Assembly (NCBI GenBank): GCA_030637805.1
Contig: DAOWFV010000002.1
Span: 1-12,846 of the forward strand
DNA length: 12,846 bases
Direction of reading: 5' to 3'
From: Acidobacteriota bacterium
GTDB taxonomy: Bacteria; Acidobacteriota; Thermoanaerobaculia; Thermoanaerobaculales; Sulfomarinibacteraceae
In this document: in pieces, positions 1 through 6,920 of the stretch
Position numbering within the stretch: the stretch's first letter is position 1
How the letters are laid out: each line of letters begins with the position of its first letter
Made by a program: the position numbers and the translations under genes
Notes under the pieces: model-generated
Seen by the model: the letters and a program-made list of their open reading frames with translations, nothing else
Told to the model about the DNA's origin: nothing
The model's database searches: none

Positions 1-336
1 GTCGGCTTCGTCAATGAGGTCCGCGAGGTAGTCCAGGTAGGTCGGTTGTGCGCGATACCCGTTGGGGAGCGTGAGCAGCTCGCAGAGAGCCTCGTCCGCA
101 CGCGCCAGAGCCTCGCCGGGCTTGCCCTCCTGCTGCAGGCGCTGGGCTTCGGCCATGAGCTCGTCAGCCCGTTGCCGGGTGGTGTTTTCCCACTCGATAT
201 ACGTCTCGGGGAGCTTTGCCGCCGCGGTGTTCACCTCGTTCGAGGGCCCTGGCGCGGAGCTGCACGCAACGAGGAGCAGCACCGGCGCTGCGAGAAGCAG
301 CAGTCGGCCGATAGATCCCAGACTGGAAGGCCTCAA
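1..336 (-). CDS. Putative lipoprotein, N-terminal part (runs off left edge)
   Basis: An open frame on the minus strand continues past window position 1, with 112 codons visible. It starts at TTG 336-334, whose last two bases overlap the TGA stop of the upstream GTPase gene (TTGA). A GGAG sits 8 nt before it, so I favour this start. Residues 1-25 form a bacterial lipoprotein signal: Arg near the start, a Leu/Ala/Val-rich core, and lipobox LVAC with the acylated Cys at 25, followed by Ser-Ser. The mature part (about residues 40-112) is helical and charged, with an AxxLxQEGKxxEALxxADEAL-type pattern that resembles a TPR-like helix pair. The product should be anchored in the outer or inner membrane on the periplasmic side. 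The catalytic or main domain, if any, lies outside the window, so function is unknown. Coupling to the MglA-like gene suggests co-expression. Confidence 0.7.
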   Translation of the reverse strand, partial: MRPSSLGSIGRLLLLAAPVLLLVACSSAPGPSNEVNTAAAKLPETYIEWENTTRQRADELMAEAQRLQQEGKPGEALARADEALCELLTLPNGYRAQPTYLDYLADLIDEAD

Positions 337-1778
337 GGGATGTTCTCCAAGTCTACGGAAAAGCGCAGACAGAGCTTGTTGAGCGATGTTGCGTCGTCGA
401 TGTCGAGAGAGACCGGATCGAGGGTGTGAATGATGTCCCCGTTCTCTCCCTGAATGCGGATTGCCAACTGCAACCCGCGCATGTTCTTGAATATGTCGGA
501 GTTCAGGGTCTTCTCGATCTTGCGCCGAAGCTCCTGGGTGCGCCCCTCGTTGCCGGCGAGGAGGGAGTCCAGGTCGAGCTCGGGCGTCGACTTGTTGAAG
601 CGCCGCCCGAGGTCTCCCATCGTGGCTTGCTTACGCAGCCCGTCGAGCTCGGCAAGGATGTCCATCTGGTTCGAAACGTGGACGTGTTTCACCGGCGGCG
701 GCTCGGCCTCGGAGGTGGCGGTTTGGTCGAACTCCACCCGCACTTCGGTGTCCGGTTTGACAGGGCCGTCTCCGAAGGGCTCTCCAGAATCTTTCCCGGC
801 CGCTTCCCTCGTTTCTTCACCAGCATCATCGTCGCCAACCTCGAAGAGGTCGTCGGCGACCGCCTCGTGATCCTCCGGACCGACCTCTTCAGCGACCTCG
901 GTGGGCGGTTCCCCGGTCGTTTCGAAGTCGACATCCGTGGGGTCGTAGCCGGCCTCTGTGGAGAGCTCACCATCCTCAGGTGTGGTTAGTTCGGCTTGGG
1001 CCGGCGCGGCATCGGGGATTGCCTCGGTCGAAACCTCCAACGCCTCTTCCGGCACCTCGTCGTCAACGCCCTCCTCGGCGGCGCGGGCGAGAGCGGCGGC
1101 CGAAATCGACGCGGGCGGCCGCGGCGGCTTCACGGGCTGTACCGATGGGCCGCTCAGCCGGCTCGCACCGGTCCCAGTCTCTGGCGCAGTCATCCGCTTG
1201 CGCAGTTTCTTGAGTGTGAGCTTGGTGATCTCCTTCAACGTCTCGAAGACGCCGTCGCCGTTGATGGCGGAGGACTCGTGGAAGGGGAACGCGCCGTCCG
1301 GGTTGAGGTCGGAATTGAGTTCTTCGAGCGCCAGGATGTTTTTGAGATCACGCTTGTTGTACTGCATCACGAGTGGGACGTCGGACATCTCGAGCCCCAG
1401 CTCCTTGAGGTTTTCCAAGAGGCTTCCGAAGCTCTCGATATTGGCCTCGCGCATGGGGCGTTGAGAGTCGGCGACGAAGACCAGCCCGTCGACGCCCTTG
1501 AGAACCAGCTTGCGTGTAGTGTTGTAGAAAACCTGACCGGGCACGGTGTAGAGCTGAAGGCGGGTCTTGAAACCGCCTATGGTCCCCACCTCGATCGGCA
1601 AAAGATCAAAGAAAAGGGTGCGGTCAGACTCGGTTTCGAGCGAAACCATCTCGCCCCGCGAGGTGGGAGAGGTTTTGGCATAGATGTAGCTCAGATTCGA
1701 AGTTTTCCCACAGAGGCCAGGACCGTAATATACGATCTTGGCAGCCATCTGCATTGTTGCCCAGTTGAAGAAAACCAT
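333..1778 (-). CDS. MglA-type Ras-like GTPase with long C-terminal extension
   Basis: A 481-residue protein. Residues 1-197 match the MglA small GTPase family, which controls cell polarity and motility in Myxococcus. Visible motifs are P-loop GPGLCGKT (19-26), Arg53 in the SDRTLFFD segment (the Myxococcus arginine finger position), TVPGQ with Gln82 (switch II), and NKRD (141-144, guanine specificity). All nucleotide-binding and catalytic residues are present, so it should be an active GTPase. Ordinary MglA is about 195 residues. Here it is followed by a Glu/Ala/Pro/Asp-rich, probably disordered linker (about 200-365) and a C-terminal segment (about 365-481) with a charged helical part and a strand-rich end, which I do not recognise. 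No MglB/roadblock partner gene is in view. ATG 1778 has a GAGGT about 12 nt upstream and a promoter at 1809-1837. The symbol mglA is withheld because of the extension. Confidence 0.9.
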   Translation of the reverse strand: MVFFNWATMQMAAKIVYYGPGLCGKTSNLSYIYAKTSPTSRGEMVSLETESDRTLFFDLLPIEVGTIGGFKTRLQLYTVPGQVFYNTTRKLVLKGVDGLVFVADSQRPMREANIESFGSLLENLKELGLEMSDVPLVMQYNKRDLKNILALEELNSDLNPDGAFPFHESSAINGDGVFETLKEITKLTLKKLRKRMTAPETGTGASRLSGPSVQPVKPPRPPASISAAALARAAEEGVDDEVPEEALEVSTEAIPDAAPAQAELTTPEDGELSTEAGYDPTDVDFETTGEPPTEVAEEVGPEDHEAVADDLFEVGDDDAGEETREAAGKDSGEPFGDGPVKPDTEVRVEFDQTATSEAEPPPVKHVHVSNQMDILAELDGLRKQATMGDLGRRFNKSTPELDLDSLLAGNEGRTQELRRKIEKTLNSDIFKNMRGLQLAIRIQGENGDIIHTLDPVSLDIDDATSLNKLCLRFSVDLENIP

Positions 1779-1808
1779 GTCGGAATTGCGACCTCGTCCG
1801 CAAATTCC

Positions 1809-1837
1809 AAGCTAGCACAGTGCCCCACAACGGTCAA
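1809..1837 (-). promoter_or_regulatory. Sigma70-type promoter for the MglA-like gene
   Basis: Read on the minus strand: TTGACC (1837-1832), a 17-bp spacer, then TAGCTT (1814-1809), preceded by TGC as in an extended -10. The predicted transcription start near 1802 leaves a leader of about 24 nt before ATG 1778. Spacing and position are both as expected. Confidence 0.6.
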
Positions 1838-1922
1838 TCACGACAGTCGGTTGCGGTTTTCAGAGGCAGCCCACACAACGGACAGCGGGAGCTCTGACAC
1901 GTCGCGAAATGTCCACCGGCGG

Positions 1923-1931
1923 TGCTACAAT
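1923..1931 (+). promoter_or_regulatory. Extended -10 promoter candidate for the hrcA operon
   Basis: TGCTACAAT contains a good -10 (TACAAT, 1926-1931) with the TGn extension. The -35 position (about 1903-1908, cgcgaa) is poor. Transcription would start near 1938, giving a leader of about 84 nt before hrcA. No sigma-32-type CTTGAA/CCCCAT pair was seen. Confidence 0.45.
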
Positions 1932-1942
1932 AAGGCCAACCG

Positions 1943-1961
1943 ACCCGGGTGTCACCCGTGT
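1943..1961. promoter_or_regulatory. Inverted repeat in the hrcA leader, possible operator
   Basis: ACCCGGGTG-T-CACCCGTGT: 9-base arms with 8 of 9 positions paired around one central T. It lies just downstream of the predicted start of transcription. It could be an operator or an RNA hairpin. It does not resemble CIRCE (TTAGCACTC-N9-GAGTGCTAA), the usual HrcA site, and I found no CIRCE in 1779-2021. Confidence 0.35.
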
Positions 1962-2021
1962 CTGGATTTCGTGTTCGAGGTCCGTCTGAGGATAAACGGG
2001 CGGATTGCCGGGAGATCACCG

Positions 2022-3068
2022 ATGAACCTGAGCAAGAGAGCGCTTTCCGTTCTCTGCGCCGTAGTGGAGTACTACATCCGCTCGGGCGAGCCCGTCGCCT
2101 CGCGGCAGGTGGCTCGTCACTCGGGTTTCGGTCTGTCCGCCGCCACCATCAGGAACGTGATGGCTACGCTGGAGGAGAGGGGCTACCTCAGCCGGCCGCA
2201 TCCATCAGCCGGCAGCGTACCCTCAGACCTCGGTTTTCGTGTTTACGTAGACACCATCCCCCCAGGGCGTGTCCCGTCGGCTTCGGTGCAGCGCGAGCTG
2301 ACCGAGCGCATGGTCGAAATGCAGCGCGAACTGGTGGAGGATATCGAGTGGCTGGCGCGGCTCATGGCAGACACGACCCGCGAGGCAGGGGTGGCGGTGC
2401 GGCCCATGGGCAAAGGCGCGCTGCTGGAGGCGGTGTCCCTGGTGCTCCTCGATGATTGCCGCGTCCTTGGGGTGGTGGTCACCGATGACGGGACGGTGGA
2501 GAAACGGGTCGTGGAGCCCGGCCAGGACCGCAGCCGGGAGGAGTTGCAGACCCTCGCCAACTTTCTGACCCGGCGGTTGTCCGGTCTGTCGATTCGCGAC
2601 ATCGAAGGGCGGCTCGAGGAGCTGCTCAAAACCGATGAGATGGCGGAGGGGGAGCAGGAGGCCGATGTCCGCGAGGTAACGCGCCAGCTCTTCAACGAGG
2701 AGGAGATCGAAGTCGAGGTGCTCGTGGCAGGGACCGACAACCTGCTCGCCACCGCGGATTTCTCGGACGTCGATCGGGTCCGATCCCTGCTCGCGACCCT
2801 CCAGGATCGGGCGCAAATCGCGCATGATCTGCGGCGCGCACTCGTCGGCAAACGGACCCAGGTGATCATCGGGGGGGAGTCGGAGGCCACCGCCTCGGGC
2901 AGCTTGGGAATGGTGGCAACCCTGTATTTCAAGGACGGAAGAAGGGCTGGCGCGGTGGGCGTCGTCGGCCCTCGACGGATGGACTATCAGCGGGTTGTTC
3001 CGGTAGTGGAGTTCATCGGAGACAAGCTGACGCAGATGTTGGAAACACCGGGGGCGAGCCATGCCTGA
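2022..3068 (+). CDS. hrcA: Heat-inducible transcription repressor HrcA
   Basis: A 348-residue protein, a normal length for HrcA, the repressor that shuts off chaperone operons in the absence of stress and is itself kept active by GroEL. The N-terminal winged helix is clear: SGEPVASR (21-28), LSAATIRN (38-45), then LEERGYL and RPHPSAG (58-64). The next stretch reads SVPSD where most family members have RIPTD. The C-terminal GAF-like part carries GPRRMDY (316-322), the HrcA signature near the end. The frame stays open far upstream, but ATG 2022 is the start that fits the family, and GGAG lies 7 nt before it. It is first in an hrcA-grpE-dnaK-dnaJ-prmA-rsmE operon and overlaps grpE by 8 bp, so it probably represses its own operon, although the operator is not the canonical one. 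Confidence 0.95.
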   Translation: MNLSKRALSVLCAVVEYYIRSGEPVASRQVARHSGFGLSAATIRNVMATLEERGYLSRPHPSAGSVPSDLGFRVYVDTIPPGRVPSASVQRELTERMVEMQRELVEDIEWLARLMADTTREAGVAVRPMGKGALLEAVSLVLLDDCRVLGVVVTDDGTVEKRVVEPGQDRSREELQTLANFLTRRLSGLSIRDIEGRLEELLKTDEMAEGEQEADVREVTRQLFNEEEIEVEVLVAGTDNLLATADFSDVDRVRSLLATLQDRAQIAHDLRRALVGKRTQVIIGGESEATASGSLGMVATLYFKDGRRAGAVGVVGPRRMDYQRVVPVVEFIGDKLTQMLETPGASHA

Positions 3069-3684
3069 CGAAAAAGACCCCGCGCAGGAGCCGGATCAGC
3101 TCGACGACGTCATCGAGATCGAGTTCCTCGACGAGGAGAGCGGGCTGCAGCCTGTGGAAGAAAGCCCGAGCAGCCCCGACGGGGAAGAAGAGCTGTCGAT
3201 CCAGGAAGAAGTGGACCACCTCAAGAACGAGCTCGACCACGTGCGCGACATCTACCTCCGCAAGCTGGCGGAGTTCGACAACTTCCGCAAGCGGACCGAG
3301 CGCGAACGTGAGGATTTCCAGCAGACCGCGGGAGAGGACCTGGTCAAGGAGCTGCTGCCCGTGCTCGACAACTTCGAGCGGGCGCTGCAGCAGGAAAAGA
3401 CCGATAGCGGTGCTTTCCGAGATGGTATCGAGATGATCGCCAGACAGTTCTGGGACACGCTCCAGCGCAAAGGTCTGGAGGTAGTGAACCCGGAAGGCCA
3501 GCCGTTCGATCCGGAGCTTCACGAAGCGGTGCAGCGGGTGGAGGCGGCCGATCACGCCCCGGGGACGGTGGTCTGGGTCATGCTCAAGGGCTATACCTTC
3601 GGGGATCGTCTGATCCGGCCGGCGATGGTGGGAGTCGCGGTGGAACCGCAGGGACCGGAGAGCGTTGGAGGGAGCGCGTTTTGA
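3061..3684 (+). CDS. grpE: Nucleotide exchange factor GrpE
   Basis: A 207-residue cytoplasmic protein that releases ADP from DnaK so that ATP can rebind and substrate is freed. The first 45 residues are acidic and probably disordered. Residues about 45-90 form the long helix/coiled coil, including EFDNFRKRTERE (71-82). This is followed by LPVLDNFERAL and the C-terminal beta-wing with GQPFDPELHEAV and GYTFGDRLIRPAMVGV, all typical of GrpE. The start ATG 3061 lies inside the end of hrcA (ATGCCTGA, 8-bp overlap), and its stop overlaps the dnaK start by 4 bp, so translation of the three genes is probably coupled. Confidence 0.96.
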   Translation: MPDEKDPAQEPDQLDDVIEIEFLDEESGLQPVEESPSSPDGEEELSIQEEVDHLKNELDHVRDIYLRKLAEFDNFRKRTEREREDFQQTAGEDLVKELLPVLDNFERALQQEKTDSGAFRDGIEMIARQFWDTLQRKGLEVVNPEGQPFDPELHEAVQRVEAADHAPGTVVWVMLKGYTFGDRLIRPAMVGVAVEPQGPESVGGSAF

Positions 3685-5552
3685 GCAAGATCATCGGCAT
3701 CGATCTGGGGACCACAAACTGCTGTGCTGCGGTTGTGGACGTTACCAAGCCGGTGGTGATTCCGAATCGAGAAGGAGCACGCACCACACCGTCGGTGGTC
3801 GCCCTGACCGCGGCTGGGGAGCAGCTGGTCGGACAGATCGCCCGGCGCCAGGCGATGACCAACCCGCAGAACACGGCATATGCGGTGAAACGGCTCATCG
3901 GTCGACGATTCGACTCCGAGGAGGTTCGCTGGGCGCGGACCCTGGTGCCCTATGCCATCGTCGAGGCGGAGAACGGCGACGCCTACGTCGAGGTCCAGGA
4001 AAAGGCGTACAGCCCGCCCGAGATCTCGTCCTTCATCCTGCGCGAGATCAGGGAGTTTGCTGAGGAGTTTCTGGGTGAGGAAATTACCCAGGCGATCATC
4101 ACGGTGCCGGCGTACTTCGACGACAGCCAGCGTCAGGCTACTAAGGATGCGGGCACGATCGCCGGTCTGGAAGTGCTGCGCATCATCAACGAGCCCACCG
4201 CGGCCTCCCTCGCGTACGGTTTTGGGAAAAACAAGAACGAGGTAATCGTGGTCTACGACCTCGGTGGCGGGACCTTCGACATCTCCATTCTCGAGATTGG
4301 AGACGGGATCTACGAGGTCAAGTCGACCGCCGGCGACACCTTCCTCGGTGGCGAGGACTTCGACGCACGGATCATGGAGCACCTGCTCGAGGAGTTCAAG
4401 CGCGAGACAGGACTCGACCTGTCCGATGACATGATGGCGATGCAACGCATCAAGGAAGCGGCTGAGGCGGCAAAGTGCCATCTCTCTTCGGATGATGTGA
4501 GCGAGATCTCCCTGCCCTTCATCGCCGCCGATCACACGGGCCCGAAACACCTCCAGGTGAAATTGACCCAGAGCCAGGTCGAAAATCTGGTGAGCGATCT
4601 CGTGGAGCGGACGCTCGAGCCGTGCAGAAACGCCCTCGAAGCGGCGAGGCTGCAGCCGGAGGACATCGATCAGGTCATTCTCGTCGGTGGGCAGACGCGG
4701 ATGCCTCTGGTGCTCAAGACCGTGACCGAGTTCTTCAAGCGGGAACCCACCCAGGAGATCAACCCCGACGAGGTGGTGGGCATCGGCGCGGCGATCCAGG
4801 CGGGCATCCTCCAGGGAGAGGTCAAGGACCTCATCCTCCTCGACGTGACCCCGCTATCGCTGGGTATCGAGACCCACGGTGGGCTGTTCACCAAGATCAT
4901 CGATCGCAACTCGACCATTCCCACCAAGAAATCGATGATCTTCACCACGGTTGGGGACAATCAGACCACGGTGGAGGTGCACGTGCTGCAGGGCGAGCGT
5001 GGTATCTCGAACGAGAACCGGTCCCTTGGCCGCTTCGATCTGGTTGGGATCCCGCCCGCACCACGCGGCGTGCCGCAGATCGAGGTTACCTTTTCGATCG
5101 ACTCCAACGGAATCGTCAACGTTGGGGCACGTGACTTGGCCACCGGCAAGGAACAGAGTATCGAGGTCAATCCTGCGGGGGGTCTGTCCAAGGCCGAGAT
5201 CGACAGCCTGATCGCGGAAGCCGACAAGTTCCGCAAGGAGGACGACACGCGCCGCGAGACCCGGCAGCTGCAAAACCGGCTCGAAGGCCTGCTCTACACC
5301 AATGAGCGGGTTGTCCGCGAGTTCGGCGGGAGTCTCAAGACCGAGGAGCGGGAAGAGGTGCGTGCCACCCTGAATCGGGCGCGGAAGGCAATCACCAGCG
5401 AGGAGAGATCGGTCCTCGAGGAAGCGATCTCCGCGGTCCAGGAAGCGGCCCAGATTCTCACCCAGGTCATCATGATCAACCCCCTTGCGGCCCTCGGAGG
5501 CGACTTCGGACTGGAGACTGATTCCTCGGATGGTACTGAAAGCGAGTCCTGA
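3681..5552 (+). CDS. dnaK: Hsp70 chaperone DnaK
   Basis: A 623-residue Hsp70, slightly shorter than the E. coli protein. It binds exposed hydrophobic peptide segments in an ATP-controlled cycle with DnaJ and GrpE. Motifs: phosphate-1 loop GIDLGTTN (6-13), NEPTAASLAYG (170-180), DLGGGTFD (193-200), GGQTRMP (336-342), the interdomain linker LLDVTPLSLGIET (about 386-398), and a substrate-binding domain with GIPPAPRGVPQIEV. The C-terminal tail is Ser/Glu/Asp-rich. The start is TTG 3681, overlapping the grpE stop as TTGA, with GGAGG about 9 nt before it. No ATG nearby fits, since MSKIIGIDLG must begin here. A TTG start on one of the most highly expressed proteins is notable. dnaJ follows after 6 bp. 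Confidence 0.97.
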   Translation: MSKIIGIDLGTTNCCAAVVDVTKPVVIPNREGARTTPSVVALTAAGEQLVGQIARRQAMTNPQNTAYAVKRLIGRRFDSEEVRWARTLVPYAIVEAENGDAYVEVQEKAYSPPEISSFILREIREFAEEFLGEEITQAIITVPAYFDDSQRQATKDAGTIAGLEVLRIINEPTAASLAYGFGKNKNEVIVVYDLGGGTFDISILEIGDGIYEVKSTAGDTFLGGEDFDARIMEHLLEEFKRETGLDLSDDMMAMQRIKEAAEAAKCHLSSDDVSEISLPFIAADHTGPKHLQVKLTQSQVENLVSDLVERTLEPCRNALEAARLQPEDIDQVILVGGQTRMPLVLKTVTEFFKREPTQEINPDEVVGIGAAIQAGILQGEVKDLILLDVTPLSLGIETHGGLFTKIIDRNSTIPTKKSMIFTTVGDNQTTVEVHVLQGERGISNENRSLGRFDLVGIPPAPRGVPQIEVTFSIDSNGIVNVGARDLATGKEQSIEVNPAGGLSKAEIDSLIAEADKFRKEDDTRRETRQLQNRLEGLLYTNERVVREFGGSLKTEEREEVRATLNRARKAITSEERSVLEEAISAVQEAAQILTQVIMINPLAALGGDFGLETDSSDGTESES

Positions 5553-5558
5553 GCTTCG

Positions 5559-6698
5559 ATGACGGCGGAAACAAAGCGAGATTATTACGAAGTGCTCGGC
5601 ATCGGCCGGGATGCGTCGATGGGCGATATCAAGGCCGCCTACCGGCGGATGGCCGTGAAACATCACCCCGATAAAAACCCGGGTGATTCGACGGCCGAGG
5701 CGTACTTCAAGGAAGCATCCGAAGCGTATGCGGTGCTTTCGGATGCGGAGAAGCGTTCACGCTATGACCGCTTCGGTCACCAAGGTCTGGGTGGTGAGGG
5801 CTTTACGGGCTTCGATCCGGGTGCCTTTGGTGATTTCGCCGACATCCTTGGGGACCTCTTCGGTTTTGGGGATCTCTTCGGAACGCGCCGGCGGAGCACC
5901 GGACAGGGCATGCGGCGGGGGCACGATCTGCAGTACACCCTGAAGCTCAGCCTCGAGGAGGCGGCCACCGGGGTAGAGCGCTCGATCCGCATCCCACGAC
6001 TGGAGACCTGCAAGGCTTGCAGCGGCTCCGGTTCGAAGCCGGGGACCAGCCCCGAGACCTGCAGCACCTGCCGCGGCTCGGGCCAGGTTGCCTTCCGTCG
6101 CGGCTTCCTGTCAGTGGCCCAGACCTGCCCCAGCTGCGGCGGCGCCGGGCAGATGAACCGCAACCCCTGCGAGGACTGTGGCGGCAAGGGCCGGTCGGAG
6201 CGCCAGACGACCCTCATGGTGACGGTGCCGGCCGGTGTCGATACTGGAATGCGTCTGCGGCTGGCCGGGGAGGGTGAGGACGGTGCCCTGGGTGGTCCGG
6301 CGGGCGACCTCTTCGTGGTGATGAAGGTCGAGGCGCACGACCTCTTCGAGCGGGACGGTAGGGACCTGCACCTCGAGCTCCCGATCTCCGTATTCCAGGC
6401 GATGCTCGGCGCAAACGTACCGGTCACGACGATCCTCGGGGAAGATCGGGTGGTGGAGGTTGCAGCGGGCGCCCAGCCAGGAGAGGTCATTCGCTTGCAC
6501 GGTGCCGGGATGCCCCACGTGGACGGCCGGCGCAGGGGCGACCTCTTCGTCCACTTCCGAGTAGTCGTACCGAGGAAGATCTCCGGTGAACAGCGACGAC
6601 TCATCGAAGAGGTGGCCAGTCTCGGAGGTGGTCTCGAACCGGAGTCCGAGCAGGGCTTCTTCGAGCGCCTGAAACGCGCCTTCAGCGGCGGAGAATGA
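5559..6698 (+). CDS. dnaJ: Hsp40 co-chaperone DnaJ
   Basis: A 379-residue type I Hsp40 that stimulates DnaK ATP hydrolysis and hands over unfolded clients. The domain order is complete: J domain (about 8-72, with HPD at 36-38), a Gly/Phe-rich region (about 75-110), four CxxCxGxG zinc motifs between residues 151 and 211 (CKACSGSG, CSTCRGSG, CPSCGGAG, CEDCGGKG), and the two C-terminal beta domains. ATG 5559 is 6 bp after the dnaK stop; no strong Shine-Dalgarno is visible, so coupling to dnaK is likely. The gene is followed by a palindromic repeat element that begins 17 bp after its stop. Confidence 0.97.
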   Translation: MTAETKRDYYEVLGIGRDASMGDIKAAYRRMAVKHHPDKNPGDSTAEAYFKEASEAYAVLSDAEKRSRYDRFGHQGLGGEGFTGFDPGAFGDFADILGDLFGFGDLFGTRRRSTGQGMRRGHDLQYTLKLSLEEAATGVERSIRIPRLETCKACSGSGSKPGTSPETCSTCRGSGQVAFRRGFLSVAQTCPSCGGAGQMNRNPCEDCGGKGRSERQTTLMVTVPAGVDTGMRLRLAGEGEDGALGGPAGDLFVVMKVEAHDLFERDGRDLHLELPISVFQAMLGANVPVTTILGEDRVVEVAAGAQPGEVIRLHGAGMPHVDGRRRGDLFVHFRVVVPRKISGEQRRLIEEVASLGGGLEPESEQGFFERLKRAFSGGE

Positions 6699-6714
6699 GC
6701 CCCTCTTCTCCTAA

Positions 6715-6890
6715 CCCGCATATCTCACCAACTTTCTGCGGCGGCCGGCGATGCACCGCCCCCAGCGTCGTTTTCTCGCCTCGGGTTGCTCGACGTACTG
6801 TCAAGTACGACTCCGCACCCCTCAGATCGAAAACACCACTGCGCACGGCACCTCGCCGCCCTTGCGACGAAACCCGGTGAGATATGCGGG
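6715..6890. repeat. 176-bp palindromic repeat element, copy 1 (between dnaJ and prmA)
   Basis: This element ends in a perfect 15-bp inverted repeat: cccgcatatctcacc at 6715-6729 and ggtgagatatgcggg at 6876-6890. Its reverse complement aligns without gaps to copy 2 (10364-10539), with about 23 differences in 176 bases by hand. A hairpin, cgtact-gtca-agtacg (6794-6809), lies at the centre, and the two halves are partly complementary, so the whole element can fold back on itself. Both boundaries touch a CTA (cctaa on the left, ggctaa on the right), possibly a short target duplication or part of the end. It has no credible coding content. It resembles in kind the MITE/ERIC/Correia class of intergenic palindromes, though I do not recognise the specific family. 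Confidence 0.85.
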
Positions 6891-6916
6891 CTAAGATTTT
6901 CTTCCCGATCGGATAG
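6884..6916 (+). other. Possible 10-codon leader frame starting in the repeat end
   Basis: The ATG inside the right terminal repeat (ggtgagATATGcgggct) opens the frame MRAKIFFPIG followed by TAG at 6914-6916. It ends 4 bp before the TTG proposed as the prmA start. It could be a leader peptide that couples ribosomes to prmA, or simply chance. There is no direct evidence that it is translated. Confidence 0.2.
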
Positions 6917-6920
6917 TGAG

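Noticed and set aside
46..429. Plus-strand frames at the left edge
   Set aside because: They are shadows of the minus-strand lipoprotein gene, which has a clear signal peptide and lipobox.
1811..1823. Half-site tagcac near gctagcacagtgc as a CIRCE operator
   Set aside because: Only one half resembles CIRCE and no matching arm follows at the right spacing; the bases are better explained by the minus-strand -10 and spacer.
996..2021. Plus-strand frame upstream of hrcA that would extend it to 690 residues
   Set aside because: It is antisense to the MglA-like gene and crosses the promoter region; HrcA homology begins at ATG 2022 with a proper ribosome site.
5777..6721. 314-codon minus-strand frame antisense to dnaJ beginning in repeat copy 1
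   Set aside because: Arg/Ser/Pro-rich shadow of dnaJ with no family features.
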